Assembly (NCBI RefSeq): GCF_001499965.1
Contig: NZ_LQIT01000045.1
Location: 62,001-126,000, forward strand
Source of the DNA: Mycobacterium sp. GA-2829
GTDB taxonomy: Bacteria > Actinomycetota > Actinomycetes > Mycobacteriales > Mycobacteriaceae
Direction of reading: 5' to 3'
Length of the DNA: 64,000 nt
The notes beneath the pieces are model-generated. The model was not told the DNA's origin. It searched no databases and saw only the letters and a program-made list of their open reading frames with translations. Numbering within the stretch: position 1 is the stretch's first letter; each line of letters starts with the position of its first letter. Position numbers and translations under genes: made by a program. Positions 25,126-33,965 of the stretch are shown here, in pieces.

Positions 25126-25944
25126 TTACGGCGCTGTGTCGCCCGCGCGCCATACCTCGTCGAGCGCCACGGTGGCGCGGAAGCCGCAGAGCACCAGGAT
25201 GTGCAGTAGGTACAGCCACAGCACCAGCGCCGAGACCGCGCCGACGATCGGCAGCCCGCCGAACGGCGCCGACCACGGGATCGGGATCGCGAGGAACAGG
25301 ATGAAGCCCTGCAGGAACCCGGCCAGGATCGCGCCGCTGCTGAACGCGCCGATCAGCAACGGCCGCCACGCGATCCGACCGGGGCCGATCAACCCGAACA
25401 CGCCCACGAGCGCGGTCGACAGTGTCAACCAGATGACGTGGAAAGCGACCACGATCCCCCAGATGAGCGACCAGCCGCCGCGGTCGTACAGCGGGCCGAC
25501 GTACGGCGCGGTGGCGAGCACCGCGAGCAGCAGCAGCGGCGCCACCACCGCCACACCGAGCAGACCGGCGCGGCCGCGCCACCCGGTGAGAGTGTCGGGG
25601 GCGGCGGACATCTGACGGAACGCCCGACGCAGCCCCTCGCCGTACAGGCTGGCCGGGAAGAGCACGACCAGCGCCTGCACCCACGACATCGACAGGGCCA
25701 CCGAGGTCAGGGTGCGCAGCGCCTCGGGGGTCCCGTGCCCGTCGGGCAGCCCGTCGATCGCGGCGTCCATCGCCGCGGTGACCGTGTCGTGTCCGACCAG
25801 TCCACCGGCCGCCCACAGCGACGCCAGCGCCAGCGGTGCGATCCCGATGACGCCGAAGAACGTCGCACCCGCCGCCCACAGCGACAGGTCGCTGCCGGGG
25901 AAGGTGCCGCGTACTTCGGTGGCCAGTCGGCGCAAACGGTTCAT
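25126..25944 (-). CDS. YihY/BrkB-family inner membrane protein
   Basis: A 272-residue protein with about six membrane helices, matching the YihY (formerly BrkB/RNase BN) family: LWAAGATFFGVIGIAPLALASLW in the first helix, YGEGLRRAFRQM in the middle loop, and a hydrophobic C-terminal half. Function is unclear; the old RNase BN assignment is wrong for the family. ATG 25944 is chosen because the frame upstream is antisense to the neighbouring gene. Divergent from the CDP-alcohol phosphotransferase gene, 45 bases away. Confidence 0.85.
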   Translation of the reverse strand: MNRLRRLATEVRGTFPGSDLSLWAAGATFFGVIGIAPLALASLWAAGGLVGHDTVTAAMDAAIDGLPDGHGTPEALRTLTSVALSMSWVQALVVLFPASLYGEGLRRAFRQMSAAPDTLTGWRGRAGLLGVAVVAPLLLLAVLATAPYVGPLYDRGGWSLIWGIVVAFHVIWLTLSTALVGVFGLIGPGRIAWRPLLIGAFSSGAILAGFLQGFILFLAIPIPWSAPFGGLPIVGAVSALVLWLYLLHILVLCGFRATVALDEVWRAGDTAP

Positions 25945-25989
25945 CGGGTCCTCTCGCGGCGCGCGCGCCGCCTTTGGCAGGCTGGCGTC

Positions 25990-26655
25990 GTGACCGCATT
26001 CGACGACGACAGCTGGTCGGCGCTGCACGACGGTGTCGAACCGTCGGCGGTGGTGCGCGGCTGGCTGCGGATGGTGCGGGCGCTGGCGTCGGGGCCGGTG
26101 CTGCGGATCCCGCCCGACGTGCTGTCGGCGACGGGTGTGCTGGTGCTGGCCGGGGCGTTGGTCGTGGTCGAGGCCGGATGGCCGTGGCTGGCGGTGCCGC
26201 TGATCGTCGCGGCGGGCGTGCTCGACGGGCTCGACGGCGCGGTCGCGGTGCGCACCGGGCGGGCCCGGCCGCTGGGTGCGGTGATCGACGCGGTCGCCGA
26301 CCGGATCGGCGACGTGCTGCTCGGCGGCGTGCTGCTGGCCCTCGGCGCGCCTGCGGGATGGGTGGCCGCGGCGCTCGTATCGGTCCTGGTGCACGAGTAT
26401 CTGCGGTCCCGCGCGCAGGCGGTCGGCATGCCGGGCGTCGGCGCGGTCACGGTCGCCGAACGGCCGACCCGGTTGATCGTCGTCGCGATGGCGTCCGGGG
26501 GTGTCGCGATCTTCCCGGCGGGTGTGCCCCCGGTCGGCTGGGACTGGGGTACGACGTTCGCGGTCACGTGGACGGCGATCGGGGTGGTCGGGCTGGTTCA
26601 GCTGGCGGTCGGGGTGCGGCGGTCGATCCCGCGGCACTACCCGCGGACCCGATGA
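25990..26655 (+). CDS. CDP-alcohol phosphatidyltransferase-family protein, divergent motif
   Basis: A 221-residue membrane protein with the CDP-alcohol phosphotransferase signature DGAVAVRTGRARPLGAVIDAVAD, in which both Asp pairs and Gly are kept at correct spacing, but the usual Arg at position 6 (DGxxAR) is Val. The family transfers a phosphatidyl or similar group from a CDP-activated donor to an alcohol. GTG 25990 is the likely start. Its last 92 bases overlap the 3' end of the carotenoid desaturase gene on the other strand. The substrate is unknown. Confidence 0.82.
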   Translation: MTAFDDDSWSALHDGVEPSAVVRGWLRMVRALASGPVLRIPPDVLSATGVLVLAGALVVVEAGWPWLAVPLIVAAGVLDGLDGAVAVRTGRARPLGAVIDAVADRIGDVLLGGVLLALGAPAGWVAAALVSVLVHEYLRSRAQAVGMPGVGAVTVAERPTRLIVVAMASGGVAIFPAGVPPVGWDWGTTFAVTWTAIGVVGLVQLAVGVRRSIPRHYPRTR

Positions 26656-28108
26656 GACCGGCGACGATCTCGGCCGACATCAGAACCAGCGGGATACCGC
26701 CGCCCGGATGCGCGGAACCGCCCACCAGGTAGAGCCCCGGTAGGCGGCTGCGGTTGGTGGGTCGGCGCAGCGCGGCACGCGGTCCGTGTGAGGCCGTGCC
26801 GTAGATCGTCCCGCCCGGCGCGCCGGTGCGGCGTTCGAGGTCGGCGGGGGTGATGACGTCGACGAACCGGATCCGGTCGCGGACATCGGCGCCGCGGTCG
26901 GCCAGCAGATCGAGCACGTGGCGGGTGTAGCGCTCACGTAGATCCGGGGCATCCCAGTCGACGCCGCGGGCCGGGTCGTGCGCGGGCGCGTTGACGAGGA
27001 CGAACCAGCCCTCGGAGTCGTCGTCCGGGCGCAGCGCCGGATCGTCGGGGGCGTGTACGTAGACGGTCGGATCGGGCACCGGTCGCGGGGTGCGGCCGAA
27101 GATCGCGTCGAACTCGGCCGCGTAGTCGCGGGGGAAGTAGATCCGGTGGGCGGGACCCGGCGCCCGCCCCGACAGGCCGAGCAGCATCACGAAACCGGCC
27201 ATCGAGGGTTTACGGCCGCGCAGTCGGCGGCGCGCCCCCCGGCCGGCAGTGCGCGGCAGCAGCCGGTCGTGGAGCACGCCGGCATCGGCGTTGCTGACCA
27301 CCGCGTCGGCCCAGATCTCCACCCCGCCGACGCATACCCCGGTGACGCGCCCGGCCGATACGGTCACCGCCTCGACCGGTGCGCCGGTGCGGATCTCGAC
27401 CCCGAGGTCGACGCAGCGCTGCGCGACGGCGTCGACGATGCGGCGCAACCCGCCGGGGACGTACCAGGCGCCGAACTCCTGCTCGACGAACGCGGTCACC
27501 GACAGCACCGCTGGCGTGCGGCGCGGGTCGGAGCCGGAGTAGGTGGCATACCGGTTGAGCCACATCCGCATTCGCGGATCGGGCAGGATCCGGCGCCCGA
27601 GCCCGTCGATCGTCTGCCACGGCGCGACCGCCTTGAGGTCGGCCGGTCGCGCACTCATCCGGGCCAGCGCGGGCAGCGAGACCGGCCGCCGCAGCACGGG
27701 TTCGCCGACCAGCTCCCACAGCCGCCTCGACCGACTGTGCAGCCGCTGCCACGCCTCCCCCGCGCCCGTCCCGAAGGCCGCATCGAACGCGGCCGGGGCA
27801 TGTGTGCGGTCGAAGGGCAGTTCGAGACGCGTCCCGTCGCCGAACACGTAGGCACAGGCGGGGTCGACCGGGGTCACGGGGAGATCGGCCGGCCCGCCGG
27901 TGTCGGCGAACAGCTGCTCGAGCAGGCCGGGCATGGTCACCAGGGACGGTCCGGTGTCGAAGGTGAACCCGTCGCGTTCGACCACGCCGAGTTTCCCGCC
28001 GACGGTGTCCGCGCTCTCGAAGACCGTCACCCGGTGGCCGGATGCGGCGAGGCGCGCCGCGGTGGCGAGCCCGCCCAGACCCGCGCCGATCACGATCACT
28101 CGACTCAT
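26564..28108 (-). CDS. Phytoene desaturase-family enzyme (CrtI/CrtD-like)
   Basis: A 514-residue FAD enzyme with the dinucleotide motif VIGAGLGGLATAARLAASGH, then FESADTVGGKLG, and the family stretches TFDTGPSLVTMPGLLEQLF, YATYSGSDPRRTPAVLS, and a C-terminal GGSAHPGGGIPLVLMSAEI. It desaturates or isomerises carotenoids; in this context a 3',4'-desaturase (CrtD-like) is as likely as phytoene desaturase. ATG 28108 sits in an ATGA overlap with the glycosyltransferase stop. The frame stays open upstream but that part is antisense to the glycosyltransferase reading. The C-terminal 30 residues overlap the phosphotransferase gene. Confidence 0.9.
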   Translation of the reverse strand: MSRVIVIGAGLGGLATAARLAASGHRVTVFESADTVGGKLGVVERDGFTFDTGPSLVTMPGLLEQLFADTGGPADLPVTPVDPACAYVFGDGTRLELPFDRTHAPAAFDAAFGTGAGEAWQRLHSRSRRLWELVGEPVLRRPVSLPALARMSARPADLKAVAPWQTIDGLGRRILPDPRMRMWLNRYATYSGSDPRRTPAVLSVTAFVEQEFGAWYVPGGLRRIVDAVAQRCVDLGVEIRTGAPVEAVTVSAGRVTGVCVGGVEIWADAVVSNADAGVLHDRLLPRTAGRGARRRLRGRKPSMAGFVMLLGLSGRAPGPAHRIYFPRDYAAEFDAIFGRTPRPVPDPTVYVHAPDDPALRPDDDSEGWFVLVNAPAHDPARGVDWDAPDLRERYTRHVLDLLADRGADVRDRIRFVDVITPADLERRTGAPGGTIYGTASHGPRAALRRPTNRSRLPGLYLVGGSAHPGGGIPLVLMSAEIVAGLIGSAGSAAGSTAAPRPPAEPARPPRSPST

Positions 28109-29217
28109 ACCCTGCGTCCTTTCCACTGCAGGGTGCCGCGAATCTGACCGATCCATGACGACGCCACCAGCGCCAGCAGCGTCAGCACGGAAACGGGGTG
28201 CGCGAACGCATCCCGGCGGCGGCCCGCCCACGGCGTCGCCAGGGCACGCCCCGCCACGGCGGCGGCGTAGCCGAGCGCGCCGACGCGGGATCCGGTCAGC
28301 GCGGCGGCCGGGGGCACGACGTACACCACCGCGAGCAGCGACCCGACCGCGAGCGCGCCGAGCGGGGAGCCGAACGCCGCCCACAGCGACTTGCGGTACC
28401 CGTCGCGCAGTTCGGCGCCCGTCGCGTACATCCGGCACGTCGCCAGCCGGGATCCGTCGGCCAGCCCGGTCCGGCCACCGGAGACCCGCACCGCCCGTGC
28501 GAGCGAGATGTCGTCGAGGACCTCGCCGGCCACCGCGGCCCAGCCGCCCGCACGGGCGAGCGCCACGGCCTCGACCACCAGGAACTGGCCGTTGGCCGCG
28601 GCCATCGACGGACGCCGCGACCGCTCCGCGACCCGCAGCGGCAGCGTGGTCAGCCACGACCACGCCAGCAGCGGCTGGATCAGCCGGCCGGCGACACCGG
28701 CGGTGATCTGGTGCGGCCACGGCGAGAGCAGATCGAGCGGCCGGTCCCCGCGCAGCACGGCGTCCGCGGCGGCCACGGCGTGCGGGGCGAGCACGACGTC
28801 GGCGTCGACGAACACGAGGATCTCCCCGCGCGCCGCGGCGGCCAGCTGTGCGCAGGCGTGCGGTTTGCCCAGCCATCCCGGCGGCGGTTCGACACCGGTC
28901 AGCACGGTCAGCGCGGGCCCCGCGGTGCGGCGGACGACGTCGGCCGTCCCGTCGGTCGAGCCGTCGTCGAGCACCACGATCTCCGCGTCCCGCAGTCCGC
29001 GCTGCGCGAGCAACGACCGGATCGTCGGCGCGATCCGGTGCGCCTCGTCGCGCGCGGGAACCAGGATCGATACGCTCGCCGTGACCGGCGGCGGATCGAG
29101 GGGCGGGCGCCGCAGTAAGCGCAGGTTGACCAGCTGGTGCAACGTGCCGGCGCACGCAAGTGACGAGCCGATGACGGCGAGCGCACGTGACGTTTCGGCG
29201 AAGCGATCATCGGGCAC
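28105..29217 (-). CDS. Family 2 glycosyltransferase, carotenoid-associated
   Basis: A 370-residue GT2 enzyme. The nucleotide-sugar site is visible as VLDDGSTDGT and the DxD motif in VFVDADV; LDDISLA is the acceptor-side motif, and several C-terminal hydrophobic segments anchor it to the membrane. GTG 29217 is chosen because TAGAGT (29225-29230) lies 7 bases upstream, matching a -10 box of a leaderless transcript. It lies between the desaturase and CruF-like genes, so it probably glycosylates a carotenoid hydroxyl. A similar gene (CruG) does so in cyanobacteria. Confidence 0.87.
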   Translation of the reverse strand: MPDDRFAETSRALAVIGSSLACAGTLHQLVNLRLLRRPPLDPPPVTASVSILVPARDEAHRIAPTIRSLLAQRGLRDAEIVVLDDGSTDGTADVVRRTAGPALTVLTGVEPPPGWLGKPHACAQLAAAARGEILVFVDADVVLAPHAVAAADAVLRGDRPLDLLSPWPHQITAGVAGRLIQPLLAWSWLTTLPLRVAERSRRPSMAAANGQFLVVEAVALARAGGWAAVAGEVLDDISLARAVRVSGGRTGLADGSRLATCRMYATGAELRDGYRKSLWAAFGSPLGALAVGSLLAVVYVVPPAAALTGSRVGALGYAAAVAGRALATPWAGRRRDAFAHPVSVLTLLALVASSWIGQIRGTLQWKGRRV

Positions 29218-29224
29218 CTTGCAA

Positions 29225-29230
29225 ACTCTA
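29225..29230 (-). promoter_or_regulatory. -10 box for leaderless glycosyltransferase/desaturase transcript
   Basis: TAGAGT on the minus strand fits the mycobacterial TANNNT -10 box, with the GTG start codon 8 bases downstream. No clear -35 box is visible. Confidence 0.45.
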
Positions 29231-29287
29231 CGAACCCGCGCGGCGGCCCCGCCGGGTGCGGCAGTTCCAGGAGCGGAGGTACACACT

Positions 29288-30082
29288 GTGGCGTTGGCCG
29301 TGCCCGTCGCGCCGGTGCGCGGATCGGCGGTCGTGTGGACACTGGTGACCGCCGCCATCCTCGTACAGATCGCGTACCCGCTGATGCCCGACGCGTGGCG
29401 CACCGAGGTGACGGTGACCAGCGTGGTGGTGTTCTTCCTCGCGGCCGTCGCCGACGCGGCGCGGGTGCACGGACCCGCCGGGGCGGCCGTCCTGGTCGCC
29501 GTGGCGGGCGGTGGCGGCCTGGCCGCCGAGGCGGTCGGGGTGGCCACCGGGTTGCCGTTCGGGCACTACGCCTACACCGGCACGCTGGGCCCGGAACTGT
29601 TCGGCGTCCCAGTCGTGGTGCCGCTGGCCTGGGTGATGATGGCCTGGCCGGCGCTGGTGGTCGCCAGGACGCTGGCCGTCGGCACGGTCGCCGTCGTAGC
29701 GGTCGGCGCGGTGGCGCTGACCACCTGGGATGTGTTCCTGGACCCGCAGATGGTGGACGCCGGTCATTGGACCTGGTTCGACTCCGCGCCGGGGCTGCCG
29801 TTGATCCCGGACATCCCGTGGACGAACTACCTGGGCTGGCTGATCGTGTCGCTGATGATCATGGCCGTGCTCAACCGGGCGCTGCGCAGGGAGGCGACGC
29901 CGTCGGCACCGGCCGCGGCGCTGTACCTGTGGGTGTACTTCTCCTCGGTGCTCGCGCATGCGGCGTTCTTCGGCCTGCCGGGTTCCGCGCTGATCGGCGC
30001 GCTGCTCATGGGTGCGGTGGCGGTGCCGTTCGCGGTCGCGCTCACCCGGCGTCACCGCGACGGCGGGAAGGTCGCGGCGTGA
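29288..30082 (+). CDS. CruF-like carotenoid 1',2'-hydratase family protein (DUF422)
   Basis: A 264-residue protein with seven to eight membrane segments. The conserved family stretches GLPFGHYAYTG, WDVFLDPQMVDAGHWTW and IPWTNYLGWL are present. CruF members hydrate the C-1',2' double bond of psi-end carotenoids. GTG 29288 is preceded by GGAGG at 29275-29279. Its stop overlaps the CrtU-like gene by 4 bases (GTGA). With the divergent glycosyltransferase it forms a bidirectional carotenoid-tailoring cassette. Confidence 0.88.
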   Translation: MALAVPVAPVRGSAVVWTLVTAAILVQIAYPLMPDAWRTEVTVTSVVVFFLAAVADAARVHGPAGAAVLVAVAGGGGLAAEAVGVATGLPFGHYAYTGTLGPELFGVPVVVPLAWVMMAWPALVVARTLAVGTVAVVAVGAVALTTWDVFLDPQMVDAGHWTWFDSAPGLPLIPDIPWTNYLGWLIVSLMIMAVLNRALRREATPSAPAAALYLWVYFSSVLAHAAFFGLPGSALIGALLMGAVAVPFAVALTRRHRDGGKVAA

Positions 30083-31626
30083 CGCGTATCGACGGTCGTG
30101 CCGCACCGGGGCGGATGCGGCCGCGGCGGCTGGTCGTCCCCGATCCGCTGGCACCGCGTGAGGTCCCTGCCGGCGTCGAGGCGGTCGTGGTCGGCGGCGG
30201 TATCGCGGGCGTCTCGGCGGCGGTGGTGCTCGCCGAACGGGGTGTCTCGGTCACGGTGCTGGAGGCAGCCGATCACCTCGGCGGACGCCTGGGCGCCTGG
30301 CCCGAACGCCTGCCCGACGGCACCGAGCAGAACGTCGAGCACGGCTTCCATGCGTTCTTCCGGCACTACTACACGTGGCGGTCGGTGCTGCGGCGCATCG
30401 ATCCTGACCTGTCGTTCCTCGCACCGGTGCCGAGTTATCCGGTCATCTCCGCGACCTGGCCGCCCGAGAACCTGGCCGGTCTGCCCGCCGCGCCGCCGCT
30501 GAACCTGCTCGCGCTGGCGCTGCGGTCCAAGAGCCTGTCCCGACGCGACCTGACGGGTGCGGATCCCGACGCCGGGCGCGCGCTGCTGGCCTACGACCGG
30601 GCCACCACGGTCGCCGAACTCGACACCACCGACGCCGCGGCATTCCTCGACACACTCGGCATGTCGGAGCGCAGCAGGAGCATGCTGTTCGAGGCGTTCG
30701 CCCGCAGCTTCTTCTGCAATCAGGGTGAGCTGTCGGCCGCGGAACTGGTCGCGATGTTCCACTACTACTTCCTCGGCAACCCGGAGGGCATCGGCTTCGA
30801 CGTACCGCGCACCGACCACGCCACCGCGATCTGGAATCCGTTGCGCGCGTATCTCACTGGGCTCGGCGCCGTCGTGCGGACCGGCACCCCGGTCACCGGC
30901 ATCGAGCCCGACGGACACGGCTGGCGCATCGGCACCGGCGACGGGGAGTTCACCGCCCACCACGTGGTGCTCGCCGTCGATCCGGGCGCGCTGCGCGGGC
31001 TGATCGCCGACTCGCCGGCGCTGCGCACGGCGGCGCCGCTGCTGACCCGGCGTTGCGAATCCCTCACCGTCGCACCGCCGTTCGCGGTGTCACGGCTGTG
31101 GCTGGACCGCGACGTCGCCCCCGAGCGCGCACCGTTCAGTGCGGTCACCGGCCAGCCCACGCTCGACTCGGTCGCGGTGTACTCCCGCCTGGAAGAACCC
31201 AGTGTGCGGTGGGCCGGGGCTACCGGCGGTTCGGTGGTCGAACTGCACTCCTACGCCTGTCGATTCGACGACGCCGAGACCGCGGCGAAGGCGCTGCGCG
31301 ACGAGCTGGCCACGCTGTGGCCGGAGACCGCCGACGCGGCGATCCTGCACGCACACCACCGCCTCGAGGCGACGGCGCCGTCGTTCCCGCCGGGCTCGAC
31401 CGGCACCCGCCCCACCGTGCGCAGCGATGCGCGGGGTCTGCGGGTGGCGGGCGATTTCGTCGAACTGCCGTACCTCGCCGGGTTGATGGAGCGGTCCTCG
31501 ATGTCGGGGGTGTTGGCCGCCAACGACATCCTGGCCGAGCTCGGCGCCGCGGCCGAACCGATCATGGGGGTGCCCCAGCGGGGTCTGCTCGCCGGGGTGC
31601 CGCAGGTGGGCCGGAAACGCCGCTGA
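30079..31626 (+). CDS. CrtU-like carotene desaturase/aromatase
   Basis: A 515-residue FAD protein. After an N-terminal VVPDPLAPREVPAGVEA comes the FAD motif VVGGGIAGVSAAVVLAERGV, then GFHAFFRHYYTWRSVLRR and SFFCNQGELSAAELVAMFHYY. These match the actinobacterial CrtU (isorenieratene synthase) family as I remember it, which desaturates and methyl-shifts a beta ring to an aromatic ring. It is coupled to the CruF-like gene by GTGA overlap. Another FAD carotenoid oxidoreductase function remains possible. Confidence 0.82.
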   Translation: MTRIDGRAAPGRMRPRRLVVPDPLAPREVPAGVEAVVVGGGIAGVSAAVVLAERGVSVTVLEAADHLGGRLGAWPERLPDGTEQNVEHGFHAFFRHYYTWRSVLRRIDPDLSFLAPVPSYPVISATWPPENLAGLPAAPPLNLLALALRSKSLSRRDLTGADPDAGRALLAYDRATTVAELDTTDAAAFLDTLGMSERSRSMLFEAFARSFFCNQGELSAAELVAMFHYYFLGNPEGIGFDVPRTDHATAIWNPLRAYLTGLGAVVRTGTPVTGIEPDGHGWRIGTGDGEFTAHHVVLAVDPGALRGLIADSPALRTAAPLLTRRCESLTVAPPFAVSRLWLDRDVAPERAPFSAVTGQPTLDSVAVYSRLEEPSVRWAGATGGSVVELHSYACRFDDAETAAKALRDELATLWPETADAAILHAHHRLEATAPSFPPGSTGTRPTVRSDARGLRVAGDFVELPYLAGLMERSSMSGVLAANDILAELGAAAEPIMGVPQRGLLAGVPQVGRKRR

Positions 31627-31635
31627 GCGCAGCCC

Positions 31636-33042
31636 TCAGTCGTTGATCCGCGCCCAGGGCCGGGCGGCTTCGATTTCGTAGGCCAGTTCGAGCAGCCGGG
31701 CCTCCTGCCCCACCGTCGAGGCGAACATCACCCCGATCGGGAGGCCGCGTTCCGATGTGCCGAGCGGCAACGAGATCGCCGGATCGCCGGTGGCGTTCTG
31801 CAACGGCGTGAACGCCACCCAGTCGATCAGCCGGTCGATGATCTGCTCGTAGTCGGCGGAGGGATCGAGGTGTCCGATCCGCGGCGGCGCCTCGGCCAGC
31901 GTCGGGGTGAGCACCACGTCGTAGTCGTGGCTCAGCGCGGCGGTGACGCGACGGATGCGGGCCAGGCGTGCGGTGGCCAGCGGGAGCCGGTGCAGGTTGC
32001 GCGCGGCGTGTGCCTCCAGGCCGAGGGTGAGGTTGTCGAGCCGCGTGCGGTCGAAGCTCGGCCCGAAGCTGCGGCGACCGCCGCGGACCAGTGCGTAGGC
32101 CAGCATCGACCAGTACAGCAGGAAGTCACTTAGGAAGTGGTCGGGGATCGGATTGTCGATCGGGGTGACGCGGTGGCCCAACTCCTCCAGCAACGCAGCG
32201 GTTTTCGTCGTCACCTCGCACACCTCGGGGGCGGCTTCGCGGGCAATCGAGTGAGTGCACACCGCGATTCGCAGGCGCGGGCCGCCCGGCCCGGTGACGT
32301 CGCCGACCGGCGGCAGCTTGGGGTTGCGGTACACCCGCTCCATCTCGCGGTAGAACGCCGCGGTGTCGCGCACCGAGCGGGTGACGACGCCGTTGGCGAC
32401 GATGCGCACCGGCATCTGCCGCATGACGCGGTCCAGCGGCAGCCGGCCACGCGAGGGTTTCAGACCGACCAAACCGTTGCAGGAGGCCGGGATTCGGATC
32501 GATCCACCGCCGTCGTTGGCGTGGGCGATCGGCACCACGCCCGCGGCGACGAACGCAGCCGACCCCGACGACGAGGCGCCCGCGGTGTGCTCGGTGTGCC
32601 ACGGGTTGCGCACCGCCCCGAGGCGGGGGTGTTCGGCCGAGGCGGAGAACCCGAACTCCGAGAGCTGCGTCTTGCCCAGCGGCGCGAGCCCCGTCGCGAG
32701 GTACGCGCGGGCGAAGTCCCCGTCGCCGGACGCGGGCCGCGGATCCCATGCGTCGGTGCCCTCCATCGTCGGCATGCCGGCGACTGCGACGTTGTCCTTG
32801 AGGAACGTCGGGACACCGTCGAAGTAGCCGCCGTAGGGCCGCGGCGCGTTCGCCCGCGCGCGGGCCCGGTCGAAGGACTCGTACGCCAGCCCGTTCAGCG
32901 ACGGGTCGACCTTCTCGGTGCGGGCGATCGCGGCCTCGACGAGTTCGGCGCGCGACACCTCACCCCGGTCGAGGGCCTCCACCAGACCGACGGCGTCGCG
33001 GTCGCCGAGGGCGTCGTCGGTGAAGGCGCTGATGCGAGTCAT
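31636..33042 (-). CDS. amiC: Amidase (AmiC-like, amidase signature family)
   Basis: A 468-residue amidase-signature enzyme with its Ser-cisSer-Lys triad: Lys in TFLKDNVAV, Ser in GASSSGSAAF, and Ser in NDGGGSIRIPASC. It hydrolyses amides in the cytosol; the substrate is unknown. ATG 33042 (MTRISAFTDDALGDRDAV) is preferred over upstream in-frame codons. Its position downstream of tsf corresponds to amiC of M. tuberculosis as I recall it. A terminator hairpin (33088-33124) separates it from tsf. It converges with the CrtU-like gene, 9 bases apart. Confidence 0.93.
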   Translation of the reverse strand: MTRISAFTDDALGDRDAVGLVEALDRGEVSRAELVEAAIARTEKVDPSLNGLAYESFDRARARANAPRPYGGYFDGVPTFLKDNVAVAGMPTMEGTDAWDPRPASGDGDFARAYLATGLAPLGKTQLSEFGFSASAEHPRLGAVRNPWHTEHTAGASSSGSAAFVAAGVVPIAHANDGGGSIRIPASCNGLVGLKPSRGRLPLDRVMRQMPVRIVANGVVTRSVRDTAAFYREMERVYRNPKLPPVGDVTGPGGPRLRIAVCTHSIAREAAPEVCEVTTKTAALLEELGHRVTPIDNPIPDHFLSDFLLYWSMLAYALVRGGRRSFGPSFDRTRLDNLTLGLEAHAARNLHRLPLATARLARIRRVTAALSHDYDVVLTPTLAEAPPRIGHLDPSADYEQIIDRLIDWVAFTPLQNATGDPAISLPLGTSERGLPIGVMFASTVGQEARLLELAYEIEAARPWARIND

Positions 33043-33087
33043 GGGCCAGACGGTACCAACCCGTACCGCGCGCCCGGGTGCAGATAG

Positions 33088-33124
33088 CGAAGTGCCCCGG
33101 AACTCGGGGTTCCGGGGCACTTCG
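33088..33124 (-). terminator. Terminator downstream of tsf
   Basis: Perfect 16-base arms (33088-33103 and 33109-33124) with a 5-base loop, 15 bases past the tsf stop. It is one of the strongest hairpins in the window. Confidence 0.88.
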
Positions 33125-33138
33125 TCACGCTCTGCGGG

Positions 33139-33954
33139 TCAGGCCTGGCCGACCTCGAACCGCACGAACCGGGTGACGGTGACGCCGGCCTCGTCGAGCA
33201 GCGCCTTGACCGTCTTCTTGCTGTCGGACACCGACGGCTGGTCGAGCAGCACGACGTCCTTGTAGAAGCCGGTCACACGGCCTTCGACGATCTTCGGCAG
33301 CGCCTGCTCGGGCTTGCCCTCGTTGCGGGCCGTCTCCTCGGCGATGCGCCGCTCGTTGGCGACGATGTCCTCGGGCACGTCCTCGCGGGTGAGGTACTTG
33401 GCCTTGAGCGCGGCGATCTGCAGGGCCACCGCGTGGGCGGCCTCCTTCGAATCACCCGTGTACTCGACCAGCACACCCACGGCCGGCGGCAGATCCGCGG
33501 CGCGCTTGTGCAGGTAGGTCTCGACCTGACCGTCGAAGTAGGCGACACGGCGCAGTTCGAGCTTCTCGCCGATCTTCGCGGAGAGATCCGCGATGACCTG
33601 CTCGACGGTAGTGTCGCCCGCTTTGGCAGCCTTGAGCGCGTCGACGTCGGAGGCCTTCGCCTCGGCGGCCGCGGCCACGATCTGCTCGGCCACCGACTGG
33701 AACTCCGCGTTCTTGGCGACGAAGTCGGTCTCGGAGTTCAGCTCGATCAGCGCGCCGTTCTTGGCGGCGACCAGGCCCTCGGCGGTCGCGCGCTCAGCGC
33801 GCTTGCCGACGTCCTTGGCACCCTTGATGCGCAGCAGTTCGACTGCCTTGTCGAAGTCGCCTTCGGCGTCGACCAGCGCGTTCTTGCTGTCGAGCATCCC
33901 GGCGCCGGTGAGCTCCCGAAGCCGCTTGACGTCGGCAGCGGTGTAGTTCGCCAT
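33139..33954 (-). CDS. tsf: Elongation factor Ts
   Basis: A 271-residue EF-Ts, the GDP/GTP exchange factor for EF-Tu. It opens with MANYTAADVKRLRELTGAGMLD and contains the EF-Tu contact stretch LNSETDFVAKN. The ATG at 33954 is preferred over upstream in-frame codons that would run into rpsB. It follows rpsB by 11 bases, the standard rpsB-tsf operon, and is closed by a strong terminator. Confidence 0.98.
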   Translation of the reverse strand: MANYTAADVKRLRELTGAGMLDSKNALVDAEGDFDKAVELLRIKGAKDVGKRAERATAEGLVAAKNGALIELNSETDFVAKNAEFQSVAEQIVAAAAEAKASDVDALKAAKAGDTTVEQVIADLSAKIGEKLELRRVAYFDGQVETYLHKRAADLPPAVGVLVEYTGDSKEAAHAVALQIAALKAKYLTREDVPEDIVANERRIAEETARNEGKPEQALPKIVEGRVTGFYKDVVLLDQPSVSDSKKTVKALLDEAGVTVTRFVRFEVGQA

Positions 33955-33965
33955 GTATGTCTTCC

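Noticed and set aside
28105..29547. Glycosyltransferase starting at 29547
   Set aside because: The N-terminal extension is antisense to the CruF-like gene and low in complexity; the leaderless GTG 29217 gives a proper GT2 start.
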